This document shows positions 49,686-58,265 of a stretch of DNA of 64,000 bases, piece after piece. Position numbers and translations under genes: made by a program. Origin of the DNA: Candidatus Latescibacterota bacterium. GTDB lineage: Bacteria > Krumholzibacteriota > Krumholzibacteriia > JACNKJ01. The stretch's first letter is position 1; each line of letters begins with the position of its first letter. A model generated the notes under the pieces. That model was not told the DNA's origin. It saw only the letters and a list, made by a program, of their open reading frames with translations, and searched no databases. The stretch spans positions 248,001 to 312,000 of the forward strand of contig JACKDC010000005.1 in the NCBI GenBank assembly GCA_020633725.1, in the 5' to 3' direction.

Positions 49686-50042
49686 ATGATGGATCACGAT
49701 CTCGACCGGCGGGCCTTCCTCAAGCAGGCGGGCCTGCTCGCGGCGCTGGGACTCGGCGCGGTGGCGGTGGGGGGCGCCGGCTGCGGCGGCGGGGGCTCCG
49801 AGAGCGCCTGCGACGACCTCAGCGGGCTCAGCGCGGCCGACAAGCAGACGCGCGTGACCTACGGCTACCGGAACCCGTCCCTGATCGAGGCCAAGCACTG
49901 CGCCAACTGCAACTTCTACACGCCGCCGCCGGCGGGACAGCACTGCGGCTCCTGCACGCTGGTCAAGGGTCCCGTCGCCCCGACCGGCTACTGCAACAGC
50001 TGGGCGGCCCCGGTGCCCAAGGACTCCACCCAGGTCGGCTAG
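49686..50042 (+). CDS. Tat-exported high-potential iron-sulfur protein
   Basis: 118 residues; ATG 49686 after AAAGGAG. Twin-arginine signal DRRAFLKQAGLLAALGLG. Mature part has HiPIP cysteines: HCANC, CGSC, and a last C in PTGYCNSW; spacing C-x2-C-x14-C-x12-C uses the second Cys of CGSC, one residue short of the usual x13. A further Cys in CGSC and one in ESACDD are extra. HiPIPs carry electrons to cytochrome oxidase or photosynthetic centres; here respiration is likely. Confidence 0.9.
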   Translation: MMDHDLDRRAFLKQAGLLAALGLGAVAVGGAGCGGGGSESACDDLSGLSAADKQTRVTYGYRNPSLIEAKHCANCNFYTPPPAGQHCGSCTLVKGPVAPTGYCNSWAAPVPKDSTQVG

Positions 50043-50153
50043 CGGGAACCCGGACGGCGGGGGAGTGTTGCAGAGCGCCGCACCCCCGCCCATGCCGGCT
50101 GGCCCCGGTTCGATCACGCCCGCGTCCGACAACCCCATGAGCGAGGATGAGGC

Positions 50154-51395
50154 ATGAGCCCCGATTTCGAACGCAAGCTGGACAACTACGCCCGACTGGC
50201 CGTGGAGGTGGGGGTGGGCCTCGCCCCCGGACAGCGTCTGCTGCTGCGCGCGCCGGTGGAGTGCGCCGATCTGGCCCGCCGGATCACCGTGGCCGCCTAC
50301 CGCGCGGGCGCGCTTCTGGTGGACGTGCTCTTCGACGACGAGGCGAACACCCTGAGCCGCTTCCAGCATGCGCCGGAGGCGTCCTTCGACGAGATCTCCA
50401 CCTGGTCGGCGGACGCCCTGATCAAGGCGTCCGAGCGCGGCGACGCGATCCTGCGCGTCCACGGCAGCAACCCGGACCTGCTGGCCGGGCAGAACGGCGG
50501 GCACATCGCCAGGGTGCAGAAGAACCTGCAGCGCTACAGCGAGCCCTTCTCGCGGCGGATCAGCGCCAAGGAGGTCAACTGGAGCATCGTGGCCGCCCCC
50601 GTGCTGCCCTGGGCGAGGCGCGTCTTCCCCGAGCTGGCGCCGGAGGCGGCGATGGACGCCCTCTGGGAGGAGATCTTCCGCATCTGCCGCGCCGACCGGG
50701 ACGATCCCGTCGCGGCCTGGCGCGAGCACACCGCGGCGCTCAAGCGCCGCCGCAGCCACCTGGACGGGAAGCAGTACCGCGCGCTGCGCTATCGCGGCCC
50801 CGGCACCGACCTGGAGCTGGGATTGCCCGAGGGCCACTGCTGGATGGGCGGCGTCAGCCACGACCGCGGGGGCCACGCCTTCGTCGCCAACATGCCCACC
50901 GAAGAGGTCTTCTCGCTGCCGCACCGCGAGCGCGCCCAGGGCACCGTCGCCGCGAGCATGCCGCTGGCCTACGCCGGCAGCCTGATCGAGGGCATCCGCC
51001 TGCGCTTCGAGGGCGGGCGGGTGGTGGAGGCCCACGCCGACAAGGGCGAGGCCGCCCTCACGAGCCTGCTGGACACCGACGAGGGCGCGCGCCGGCTCGG
51101 CGAGGTGGCCCTGGTGCCGCAGAGCTCGCCCATCGCGCAGGCGGGACGCCTCTACTACACGACGCTCTACGACGAGAACGCCGCCAGCCACCTGGCCGTC
51201 GGGCGCGCCTATCGCGTCTGCCTGACGGGCGGGGTGGACATGGACGACGCGGCCTTCCGCGCCGCTGGCGGCAATGACAGCCTTGCCCATGTGGACTTCA
51301 TGATCGGCTCCGGCCAGATGGACGTGGACGGCGTGCTCGCCGACGGTGGGGTGGAAGCGGTGATGCGCGGCGGCGAGTGGGCCGTCGAGGTCTGA
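50154..51395 (+). CDS. M29 family aminopeptidase (AmpS/aminopeptidase T)
   Basis: Cobalt/zinc aminopeptidase of the cytoplasm. 413 residues; ATG 50154 with GAGGATGAGGC before it. Typical stretches: DNYARLAVEVGVGLAPGQRL, ANMPTEEVFSLPHRERAQGT, GEVALVPQSSPIAQAGRLYY and LYDENAASHLAVGRAY; C-terminal SGQMDVDGVLADG. Catalytic Glu/Tyr/His positions appear kept. Monocistronic look: 110 bases from the HiPIP gene, 20 from the next. Confidence 0.9.
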   Translation: MSPDFERKLDNYARLAVEVGVGLAPGQRLLLRAPVECADLARRITVAAYRAGALLVDVLFDDEANTLSRFQHAPEASFDEISTWSADALIKASERGDAILRVHGSNPDLLAGQNGGHIARVQKNLQRYSEPFSRRISAKEVNWSIVAAPVLPWARRVFPELAPEAAMDALWEEIFRICRADRDDPVAAWREHTAALKRRRSHLDGKQYRALRYRGPGTDLELGLPEGHCWMGGVSHDRGGHAFVANMPTEEVFSLPHRERAQGTVAASMPLAYAGSLIEGIRLRFEGGRVVEAHADKGEAALTSLLDTDEGARRLGEVALVPQSSPIAQAGRLYYTTLYDENAASHLAVGRAYRVCLTGGVDMDDAAFRAAGGNDSLAHVDFMIGSGQMDVDGVLADGGVEAVMRGGEWAVEV

Positions 51396-51415
51396 TCGCA
51401 GTGGAAAGGAACAGC

Positions 51416-52459
51416 ATGCTCGCTACACCCCCGCGCGGACGCCTATGGCGCGCCGCTTCGGCCCTGACCCTGACCCTCCTGCTCGCCGTGCCCGCGCTGG
51501 CGACGGCCGCGCCGCGCATGCGCCTGTCGGCCACCAGCGTGGACTTCGGCCGCGTCGCGCAGCAGCAGGTCTTCAAGCGCGAGGTCACCATCCAGAACAC
51601 GGGCGACGCGCCGCTGGAGCTCAGCGGCGTCTACACCTCCTGCTCCTGCACGGAGGTGTCGACGCGGGACACGAGCGTGCCGCCGGGCGGCAGCACCGTG
51701 CTGGACGTGACCTTCCACAGCCGCGACCTCTCCGGCGAGAACAACAAGATCATCGAGATCAACAGCAACGATCCGAACCAGTCGCTCGTGGAACTGCCGC
51801 TCAAGGCCTTCGTGGCCGCGCCGATCCTGGTGGAGCCGAGCGACCGCAACCTCGACTTCGGCACGGTGAACCGCGGCGAGAGCCCGTCGCTCACGGCGAC
51901 GCTCAAGGCCGACGGCAAGCCCACCCTCTCCGCCACCCTCGAAGACGACGGCGACGCCTCCCGCCGCTTCGGCGCCGCGCTCACCCCGGGCGGCAGCGCC
52001 GACACGGCCGTCCTCGAGCTGCGGCTCAAGCCCGACGCCATCGCCGGCCCCTTCCGGCAGGTCCTCCGCGTGGAGACCGGCGACGCGCGCATGCCGACCC
52101 TCGACTTCACCGTGACCGGCACCATCCTGGGCGACCTCACCACGTCGCCGGGCCGTGTCAACTTCCGCTTCGTGAAGCCGGGGCAGGAGCTCAGCAAGGA
52201 GATCGCGGTCAAGCCCAAGGCCGCCGCGCTCGCCTTCACGGTGACCGGCGCGAGCGTCGACCTGCCCGGCCTGAGCGCGGAGGTGCTCGCCGACGGCAGC
52301 GGCGGCGACGCCCGCGTGCGGATCAGCGGCACCGCCCTCGCCGCGGAGGACTCCCTCGCGGTGGCCAGCCAGGGCCGGCTCAAGAGCCACCTGCACATCT
52401 ACACCGACCGTCCCGAGGAGCCGGAGCTCCAGGTGGACGTGCTCTACATGCTGCGCTAG
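51416..52459 (+). CDS. DUF1573 domain protein, secreted
   Basis: 347 residues. ATG 51416 after GGAAAGGAACAGC. Signal peptide ends at ATAA. Residues about 32-130 form a DUF1573 Ig-like module: VDFGRVAQQQVFKREVTIQN and the typical TSCSCTEV. A second similar module follows (NLDFGTVNRGESPSLTATL), then a third (VNFRFVKPGQELSKEIAV). First of a trio with a rhodanese-like and a MauE-like gene. Function of DUF1573 proteins is not established. Confidence 0.88.
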   Translation: MLATPPRGRLWRAASALTLTLLLAVPALATAAPRMRLSATSVDFGRVAQQQVFKREVTIQNTGDAPLELSGVYTSCSCTEVSTRDTSVPPGGSTVLDVTFHSRDLSGENNKIIEINSNDPNQSLVELPLKAFVAAPILVEPSDRNLDFGTVNRGESPSLTATLKADGKPTLSATLEDDGDASRRFGAALTPGGSADTAVLELRLKPDAIAGPFRQVLRVETGDARMPTLDFTVTGTILGDLTTSPGRVNFRFVKPGQELSKEIAVKPKAAALAFTVTGASVDLPGLSAEVLADGSGGDARVRISGTALAAEDSLAVASQGRLKSHLHIYTDRPEEPELQVDVLYMLR

Positions 52460-52466
52460 GGGAGCG

Positions 52467-52964
52467 ATGGCCGTCACTGAGGGCTTCGGGACGCGGCGGG
52501 TGCTGGGCGAGGCGGCGGTGGTCGTCGCGCTCAGCCTGGCGGCCGCGGCCGCGGCCTGGATCGGCGCCTCGCCGCGCCTGCCGCTCGTGGCGGACCGCGA
52601 GGTCTACGAGTTCGAGCTCAAGCAGCCCCTGCTCGGCGCCGCAGACGCCCTCGCCCTCTACGCCGCCGGCAGTCATCTCTTCGTGGACACGCGGCCGGTG
52701 GAGCTCGAGGACGTGGACCACGTGCCCGGCGCCATCGCGCTGCGTCCCGACCGCTTCGACGACGACCTGCGCGCCGTCGTCGACTTCCTCACGCCCGACG
52801 AGCCCATCCTGCTCTACGGCGGCGGCGACGACCTGCAGGCCACGGCGGCGGTGGCGGGCCAGCTCGCCGCGCGGGGCTACGCCGACCTGACGCTGCTCGA
52901 CGGCGGTTTCCCCGCCTGGCGCGCCGCCGGCGGCGAGGTGGAGGCCGGGGAGGGGGCGCCGTGA
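52467..52964 (+). CDS. Membrane-anchored rhodanese-like protein lacking the catalytic Cys
   Basis: 165 residues. N-terminal transmembrane helix (VVVALSLAAAAAAWIGASP), then a rhodanese fold: FVDTRPVELEDVDHVPGAIA and LTLLDGGFPAWRAAGG. The active-site loop reads ILLYGGGDD: the usual Cys (YC..G.RS) is absent. So it is probably a binding or regulatory module. Overlaps the MauE-like gene by GTGA. Confidence 0.85.
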   Translation: MAVTEGFGTRRVLGEAAVVVALSLAAAAAAWIGASPRLPLVADREVYEFELKQPLLGAADALALYAAGSHLFVDTRPVELEDVDHVPGAIALRPDRFDDDLRAVVDFLTPDEPILLYGGGDDLQATAAVAGQLAARGYADLTLLDGGFPAWRAAGGEVEAGEGAP

Positions 52965-53389
52965 GCGCGGCCCGGATCACGCTGCCGGCCTGGTTCGCCT
53001 GGCTCGTCGCGCTCGCCGTGGGCGGCACCTTCGTTGTCGCCTCCCTGGACAAGATCGCCAACCCCGGCGACTTCGCGCAGTCCGTCTACCACTACCGCAT
53101 GCTGCCGCTGGCGCTGCTCCACCCCTTCGCGCTGCTGCTGCCCTGGGTCGAACTGCTGGGCGGCCTCGCGCTGCTCGCGCCGCCGCTGCGCCGGGGCGGG
53201 GCGCTGCTGGTGGGGCTGATGAACGTCATGTTCATCGTCGCGCTGGCCGCCGCGATGGCGCGCGGCCTGGACATCCACTGCGGCTGCTTCAGCGCCGGCG
53301 GCGGCCACGGCGTGTCGCTGGGGCTGATCGCGCGCGACGTCCTCCTGCTCGCCGGCTGCGTGCTGCTGCTCCTCGCCCGGCGCCGCTGA
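52961..53389 (+). CDS. DoxX/MauE-like membrane protein
   Basis: 142 residues, four helices. GTG 52961. Features: VASLDKIANPGDFAQSVYHY, LPWVELLGGLALL and the CxC of GLDIHCGCFSAGG. MauE homologs act with thiol-disulfide proteins. Together with DUF1573 and the rhodanese-like gene it forms a unit seen in FCB-type genomes; the shared task (disulfide or sulfur chemistry at the membrane) is inference. Confidence 0.88.
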   Translation: MSAARITLPAWFAWLVALAVGGTFVVASLDKIANPGDFAQSVYHYRMLPLALLHPFALLLPWVELLGGLALLAPPLRRGGALLVGLMNVMFIVALAAAMARGLDIHCGCFSAGGGHGVSLGLIARDVLLLAGCVLLLLARRR

Positions 53390-53457
53390 GAGCCGGGCAC
53401 AGCCCTTGCGATGACCCCCGCGCCCCCTCCTCCCGCATCTTCGACGAGGAGGCATGC

Positions 53458-54105
53458 GTGCACCACTCCAGCGCGGTGCGGCTGGCGAGCCTGCTGGCGC
53501 CACTGTTCCTGATTCTCATGCTGCCCGTGGGCAGCGTGGCCGAGGTGGTCATCAACGAGGTGCTGGCCGATCCGGTGAGCGACTGGTCCGGCGACGGCAT
53601 CATCGACTTCAAGAACGACGAGTGGGTGGAGATCGCCAACGCCGGTCCCGACCCGGTGGATCTGGACGGCTACTGGCTCTCGGACGCGGGCACCGACCCC
53701 GCCGTGCGCTACCGCTTCAGCGGCAGCCTGGCGTCGGGGGAGACCTTCGTGGTGACCGGCGCGATGGCCGTGGCCTGGCAGATGGACACCGGAAACGGGA
53801 GCGCCGGTCTCAGCCTGAGCAACTCGGGCGGCGAGGTGGCCCTCTTCCACGACGTCGGCGCCGAGACCACCCAGGTGGACCTGATCGCCTACGTCAGCTA
53901 CCAGATGGACGACGACCGGTCGCTCGGACGCTTCCCCAACGCCGGCGAGGACTGGATCCTCTACGACGGCCTGAACATCTACCACGGGAACCAGATCCCG
54001 GGGTCGACGGGCTGCCTGCCGAGCTTCGGGACCGCGAACGTCTGCGAGCACACGCCGGCCGGCGACGCCAACTGGGGACGGGTCAAGTCGCACTACGGCG
54101 GCTGA
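53458..54105 (+). CDS. Secreted lamin-tail-domain protein
   Basis: 215 residues. GTG 53458, five bases after AGGAGG; the ATG at 53454 is in another frame. Signal peptide ends GSVAE. Residues 28-140 are a lamin tail domain: VVINEVLADPVSDW, NDEWVEIANAGPDPVDLDGY, GETFVVTGAMAVAW. A C-terminal tail has a Cys pair (GCLPSFGTANVCEH). Monocistronic with a strong hairpin after it. LTDs bind surfaces or nucleic acids in bacteria; role here unknown. Confidence 0.88.
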   Translation: MHHSSAVRLASLLAPLFLILMLPVGSVAEVVINEVLADPVSDWSGDGIIDFKNDEWVEIANAGPDPVDLDGYWLSDAGTDPAVRYRFSGSLASGETFVVTGAMAVAWQMDTGNGSAGLSLSNSGGEVALFHDVGAETTQVDLIAYVSYQMDDDRSLGRFPNAGEDWILYDGLNIYHGNQIPGSTGCLPSFGTANVCEHTPAGDANWGRVKSHYGG

Positions 54106-54110
54106 CGGGC

Positions 54111-54139
54111 CGGGCGGGGCGGGCACTCCGCCCCGCCCG
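54111..54139 (+). terminator. GC hairpin after the lamin-tail gene
   Basis: Twelve-base-pair GC-only stem (54111-54122 with 54128-54139), five-base loop, six bases past the stop. No T-run follows; termination is plausible on stem strength alone. Confidence 0.55.
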
Positions 54140-54156
54140 CGCTCCCGCGGGCGCGG

Positions 54157-54185
54157 TGGACCGGCCGGGGACCCTGTGCTAGAGT
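54157..54185 (+). promoter_or_regulatory. Promoter candidate of the kinase-meaB operon
   Basis: TGGACC (54157-54162), 17-base spacer, TAGAGT (54180-54185), the same -10 as the sugar ABC operon. ATG 54201 is about nine bases after the start site; GGGAGGG (54192-54198) lies in the short leader. Confidence 0.6.
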
Positions 54186-54200
54186 GCGCGCGGGAGGGCC

Positions 54201-55916
54201 ATGGTCGCCAATCGCCAGGTCTGCTGGGAGCTGTTTCGCTGCAGGGATCGCAGCTGTCCCGTCTATGGCGATCACATCGTGGGCAGCCCCGTGCTCATGC
54301 GCGTCGACGCCGCCGAGGTGGCGCAGTGGCGCAGCGGGCTGCTGGGTCCGGTGGAGGCGCTGAGCTGCCAGTACTTCCGCCGGCTGCGCGAGCGGGGACG
54401 CGGCCGCCGCGCCGTGGACCGCAACCTGGACCTCTTCCTCGAGCGCGCGCTGCGGCGCGCGGCGTCCTTCCAGCGCCGGCTGGCCATCTACGAGAGCAGC
54501 GAGCACACCGGCGCGCAGCTCGACGAGCTCAGCCTCCTGGGGCAGTTCAGCCAGCTCATCCCCAACCTCGGCTCCATCCGCGAGGTCTGCTTCGCGCTGC
54601 TCACCGTGGTGACGGCGGGACAGGGCCTCGGCTTCAACCGCGCGATGCTCTTCTGGAAGGATCCGGAGGAGGCCCGCGTGGGCGGCCACTGCGCCATCGG
54701 CCCCGGCGACGACGCCGAGGCCAGCCGCATCTGGGCGGAGCTGGCCGAGCAGGAGCCCTGGCTCGATCTGCGCGAGCTGGTCACCCGCGGCCTGGCCGGC
54801 GCGCCCGAGGAGGCGCCGCTGGCCCGGCGCATCCGCGAGCTGACCTTCGCCGTGCCCGAGCCGGCGAGCCGCTTCACGCGCGCGCTGCACGAGCTGCAGG
54901 AGCTGCACGGCGACGAGCTCGAGCACCCGACGGACCGGATGCTGGTGCAGCGTCTCGACCTGCAGCACTTCGTCACGCTGCCGCTGGTGCGCGCCGAGCG
55001 GAGCCTCGGCTTCCTGCTGGTGGACAACCGCTACAGCGGCGTGGTGCTGGCGCCGGAGCGCGTGGACGTCCTCCAGGTGCTGGTGCGCTTCGCCACGGGC
55101 ATCCTCGAGAACCTGCTGCTGCGGGAGTCGCTGGAGCGGACCCTGGCGCGCAGCCAGGCCAGCGCGGAGGTGCTGGCGGAGATCCGTCGGCGCGTGAATC
55201 GCGCCGAGAAGCTGGCCGCCAGCGGCGAGCTCTCGGCCGCCGTGGCGCACGAGATCCGCAACCCGCTCACGGCCATCGGGGGCTTCAGCCGCCGCCTGCT
55301 GCGCAGCGCCAGCCTGGCCGAGGTGGATCGGCGCACCGTGCAGGTCATCGCCGACGAGGCCCTGCGCCTCGAGGAGACCCTGGGCCGCCTGCTGCACAGC
55401 GCCCAGCGCGAGGAGCTGCAGGTGCACCCCGTGGACCTCAACGACCTGGCGCGCGACATCGAGGGCCTGCTGCGCGACCGCGTGGCGGAGGCGGGCATCC
55501 GGCTCACCAGCGAGCTCGAGCCCGCGCTTCCGCGCACCACGCTGGATGAGCGCCGCATCCGCCAGGTGATCCTCAACCTCGTGCAGAACGCGATCGAGGC
55601 CATCGAGGGGCGCGGGGAGATCCGTCTCGAGACCGAGCGCGACGAGGGCTGGCTGCTGCTGCACGTGGTCGACAACGGCTGCGGCATGGATGCCGAGCAG
55701 CAGAAGCGCATCTTCCGCGCCTTCTACTCCACCAAGGACGCGGGCACCGGCCTCGGCCTCGCCATCTCCCAGCGCATCGTGCGCCAGCACGGCGGCGAGC
55801 TCAGCGTGGAGAGCAGCCCCGGCCTGGGCACGCGCTTCAGCCTGCGACTGCCGCTGCGGGCCGGCGCGCAGGCGGGCGTGGCGCGCGAGGCCGCCAGCGA
55901 GGGGGACGGTCAGTGA
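54201..55916 (+). CDS. GAF-domain sensor histidine kinase with N-terminal CW-type Cys motif
   Basis: 571 residues, soluble. The first 60 residues hold CWELFRCRDRSCPVYG, a two-CW-like metal or redox site. Residues about 110-320 look like a GAF domain (FNRAMLFWKDPEEA, VTLPLVRAERSLGFLLVDN). Then HisKA with H in VAHEIRNPLTAIGGFSRRL, N box LVQNAIEAI, G1 VVDNGCGMD, F box FRAFYSTK and G2 GTGLGLAI. No response regulator nearby. GTGA overlap with meaB, hence co-translated with a mutase chaperone. Confidence 0.9.
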   Translation: MVANRQVCWELFRCRDRSCPVYGDHIVGSPVLMRVDAAEVAQWRSGLLGPVEALSCQYFRRLRERGRGRRAVDRNLDLFLERALRRAASFQRRLAIYESSEHTGAQLDELSLLGQFSQLIPNLGSIREVCFALLTVVTAGQGLGFNRAMLFWKDPEEARVGGHCAIGPGDDAEASRIWAELAEQEPWLDLRELVTRGLAGAPEEAPLARRIRELTFAVPEPASRFTRALHELQELHGDELEHPTDRMLVQRLDLQHFVTLPLVRAERSLGFLLVDNRYSGVVLAPERVDVLQVLVRFATGILENLLLRESLERTLARSQASAEVLAEIRRRVNRAEKLAASGELSAAVAHEIRNPLTAIGGFSRRLLRSASLAEVDRRTVQVIADEALRLEETLGRLLHSAQREELQVHPVDLNDLARDIEGLLRDRVAEAGIRLTSELEPALPRTTLDERRIRQVILNLVQNAIEAIEGRGEIRLETERDEGWLLLHVVDNGCGMDAEQQKRIFRAFYSTKDAGTGLGLAISQRIVRQHGGELSVESSPGLGTRFSLRLPLRAGAQAGVAREAASEGDGQ

Positions 55917-56914
55917 CCGCCGCCATCGAGGCGCTGCTGCGGGACTTCGAGGCCGGCCGGCCGCGGGCGCTGGCGCGGCTGATCTCGCTCATCGAGGACG
56001 AGGCCCCCGGCGCGCGCGAACTCGAGGCCTGGGCGCTGGCGCGGGCCGGCCAAGGTTACCGTGTGGGCATGACGGGCCCGCCCGGCGCCGGCAAGAGCAG
56101 CCTCCTCGACGGCCTCCTGCGCGCCTACGGCGCGCGCGGCCTGCGTCTCGGCGTGCTCGCCGTGGACCCCAGCAGCCCCTTCACGGGGGGCGCGCTGCTC
56201 GGCGACCGCATCCGCATGCACGAGGCCTCGCGCGACGCGGGCGTCTTCATCCGCAGCCTCGGCAGCCGGGGCAGCCTGGGCGGGCTCAGCGCGCGCACCG
56301 AGGCGGTGGCCGACCTGCTGGACGCCTTCGGCCACGCGCGCATCTTCATCGAGACCGTGGGCGTGGGGCAGAGCGAGCTGGACATCGTGGAGAACTGCTT
56401 CAGCACGGTGGTGGTGCTCACGCCGGAGAGCGGCGACGGCATCCAGACCATGAAGGCCGGCCTCATGGAGATCGGCGACCTCTTTGTGGTCAACAAGGCC
56501 GACCGCGACGGCGCCGAGCGCCTCGCCGGCGAACTGGAGGCGACCCTGTCGGGCCGCGGGCCGCGGGAGGGCTGGCTGCCGCCGGTGCTGCGCACCGTGG
56601 CCACCGACGCCGCACGCGGCGTCGAGGCGCTGGTGGACGCCATCGAGTCCCACCGCGAGTTCCTCGCGCGCGAGGGACGGCTCGCCCTGCGGCGGCACGA
56701 GGCCGTCGCGCGCCGCGCGCGCGCCGCCGTGGACGCCGCCGTGGGCGCTGCGTTGTGGGGCGACGGCAATCGTATGCGTGTGGTGGAGAACGGGGTTGCA
56801 AAGCTTCTCGACGGACGGATAGGCTTCGACGCGCTCGTGTCCTCGGCGCTGCCGGCGGACCTGGGCTGCCTCGAGGCGGCGCCCGACCCGGGCGCGCGAA
56901 CGCCGGACGACTGA
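55913..56914 (+). CDS. meaB: Methylmalonyl-CoA mutase GTPase chaperone MeaB
   Basis: G3E GTPase protecting and reloading the mutase with adenosylcobalamin. 333 residues; GTG 55913. Walker A TGPPGAGKSS, base 2 region LAVDPSSPFTGGALLGDRIR, SLGSRGSLGG, switch ETVGVGQSE, and NKAD for guanine. 16 bases before the B12-binding subunit gene. Confidence 0.95.
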   Translation: MTAAIEALLRDFEAGRPRALARLISLIEDEAPGARELEAWALARAGQGYRVGMTGPPGAGKSSLLDGLLRAYGARGLRLGVLAVDPSSPFTGGALLGDRIRMHEASRDAGVFIRSLGSRGSLGGLSARTEAVADLLDAFGHARIFIETVGVGQSELDIVENCFSTVVVLTPESGDGIQTMKAGLMEIGDLFVVNKADRDGAERLAGELEATLSGRGPREGWLPPVLRTVATDAARGVEALVDAIESHREFLAREGRLALRRHEAVARRARAAVDAAVGAALWGDGNRMRVVENGVAKLLDGRIGFDALVSSALPADLGCLEAAPDPGARTPDD

Positions 56915-56930
56915 GCGCGGCGGGGGACGC

Positions 56931-57341
56931 ATGGACGAACGCATTCGAGTACTGGTGGCCAAGCCGGGCCTGGACGGCCACGACCGCGGCGCGCGCGTGA
57001 TCGCCGCCGCCCTCGTGGACGCGGGCATGGAGGTCATCTACACGGGCCTGCACCAGACGCCCGAGATGATCGTGGAGGCCGCCGTCCAGGAAGACGTGGA
57101 CGTGGTCGGCCTCAGCGTCCTCTCCGGCGCGCACATGAGCCTGATCCCGCGCGTGAAGGAGCTGCTCGTGGCGGCCGGCGCGGACGACGTGCTGATCACC
57201 GGCGGCGGGATCATCCCCGCCGAGGACGCCGAGGCGCTGGCGGCCCAGGGCGTCGGCAAGCTCTTCGGCCCGGGGACCGACACCCGGGCGGTGGTGGACT
57301 ACATTCGGGAGGAAGTGGCCAGGCGCCGCGAACGCGCCTGA
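56931..57341 (+). CDS. Methylmalonyl-CoA mutase B12-binding subunit
   Basis: 136 residues, free-standing cobalamin domain. LVAKPGLDGHDRGARVIA holds the DxHxxG cobalamin-binding histidine; GLSVLSGAHMSL and ITGGGIIPAEDAEAL complete it. The large catalytic subunit is at 61.1-62.8 kb on the other strand. GGGGGAC precedes ATG 56931. Confidence 0.95.
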   Translation: MDERIRVLVAKPGLDGHDRGARVIAAALVDAGMEVIYTGLHQTPEMIVEAAVQEDVDVVGLSVLSGAHMSLIPRVKELLVAAGADDVLITGGGIIPAEDAEALAAQGVGKLFGPGTDTRAVVDYIREEVARRRERA

Positions 57342-57397
57342 CAGGGCGGGGGAAACCCCGAGAACCGTGCCTCGTAGAGGGGGCTCCGGGAGGTGTC

Positions 57398-58249
57398 ATG
57401 AACGAGAAGGCAGTGCTCGTGATCGGCGCGGGCACCATGGGCAACGGCATCGCGCAGGTCTTCGCCGCCAGCGGCTTTTCCGTGACGCTGGTGGACGTCA
57501 ACCAGGGCCTGCTGGACCGCGGGCTCGGCGCCATCGGCAAGAGCCTGGACCGCATGGTCAAGAAGGAGCTCATCGCCGAGAGCGACAAGACTGCCATCCT
57601 GGGCCGCATCCAGCCCAGCGTCGGCATGCCCGAGCGCTCGGACGCCTTCCTGGCCATCGAGGCCGCCACCGAGAACCTGGCCGTGAAGCACCAGCTCTTC
57701 GCCGCGCTGGACAAGGCCCACGCCCCCGAGGCGATCCTGGCCAGCAACACGTCGAGCATCTCGCTCTGCACGCTGGCGGGGCCGCTGAGCCATCGCGAGC
57801 GGGTCATCGGCATGCACTTCATGAACCCGGTGCCGGTGATGAAGCTCGTGGAAGTGATCCGCGCGCTGGACACCAGCGACGCGGTGACCGAGCGCGTGGT
57901 GTCCCTGTCCAAGGAGCTGGGCAAGACGCCCGTGGTGGTGAACGACTACCCGGGTTTCGTGTCCAACCGCATCCTGATGCCCATGATCAACGAGGCCGTC
58001 TACACGCTCCAGGAGGGCGTGGCCGACCGCGACGCCATCGACACCATCATGAAGCTCGGCATGGCGCACCCCATGGGACCGCTGCAGCTCGCGGACCTGA
58101 TCGGGCTCGACGTCTGCCTCTTCATCATGGAGGTGCTGCACCGGGACCTGGGCGACAGCAAGTACCGCCCCTGCCCGCTGCTCCGGAAGATGGTCGACGC
58201 GGGGCGGCTGGGCCGCAAGAGCGGCCGCGGCTTCTACGACTACGAATGA
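57398..58249 (+). CDS. 3-hydroxybutyryl-CoA / 3-hydroxyacyl-CoA dehydrogenase
   Basis: NAD-dependent oxidation of 3-hydroxyacyl-CoA. 283 residues, the single-activity length of Hbd. Rossmann motif VLVIGAGTMGNGIAQVFA; catalytic region HFMNPVPVMKLVEVI, PGFVSNRILMPMINEA, LIGLDVCLFIMEVL and GRLGRKSGRGFYDY. AGGTGTC upstream. Probably an acyl-CoA degradation step feeding the propionate module. Confidence 0.94.
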   Translation: MNEKAVLVIGAGTMGNGIAQVFAASGFSVTLVDVNQGLLDRGLGAIGKSLDRMVKKELIAESDKTAILGRIQPSVGMPERSDAFLAIEAATENLAVKHQLFAALDKAHAPEAILASNTSSISLCTLAGPLSHRERVIGMHFMNPVPVMKLVEVIRALDTSDAVTERVVSLSKELGKTPVVVNDYPGFVSNRILMPMINEAVYTLQEGVADRDAIDTIMKLGMAHPMGPLQLADLIGLDVCLFIMEVLHRDLGDSKYRPCPLLRKMVDAGRLGRKSGRGFYDYE

Positions 58250-58265
58250 CGAAGGGAGAGTCCCG

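Noticed and set aside
53454..54182. Alternative ATG frame for the lamin-tail gene
   Set aside because: The ATG at 53454 follows AGGAGG closely, but the frame lacks a signal peptide and gives a Gly/Arg-rich product; the GTG four bases on encodes the lamin tail domain.
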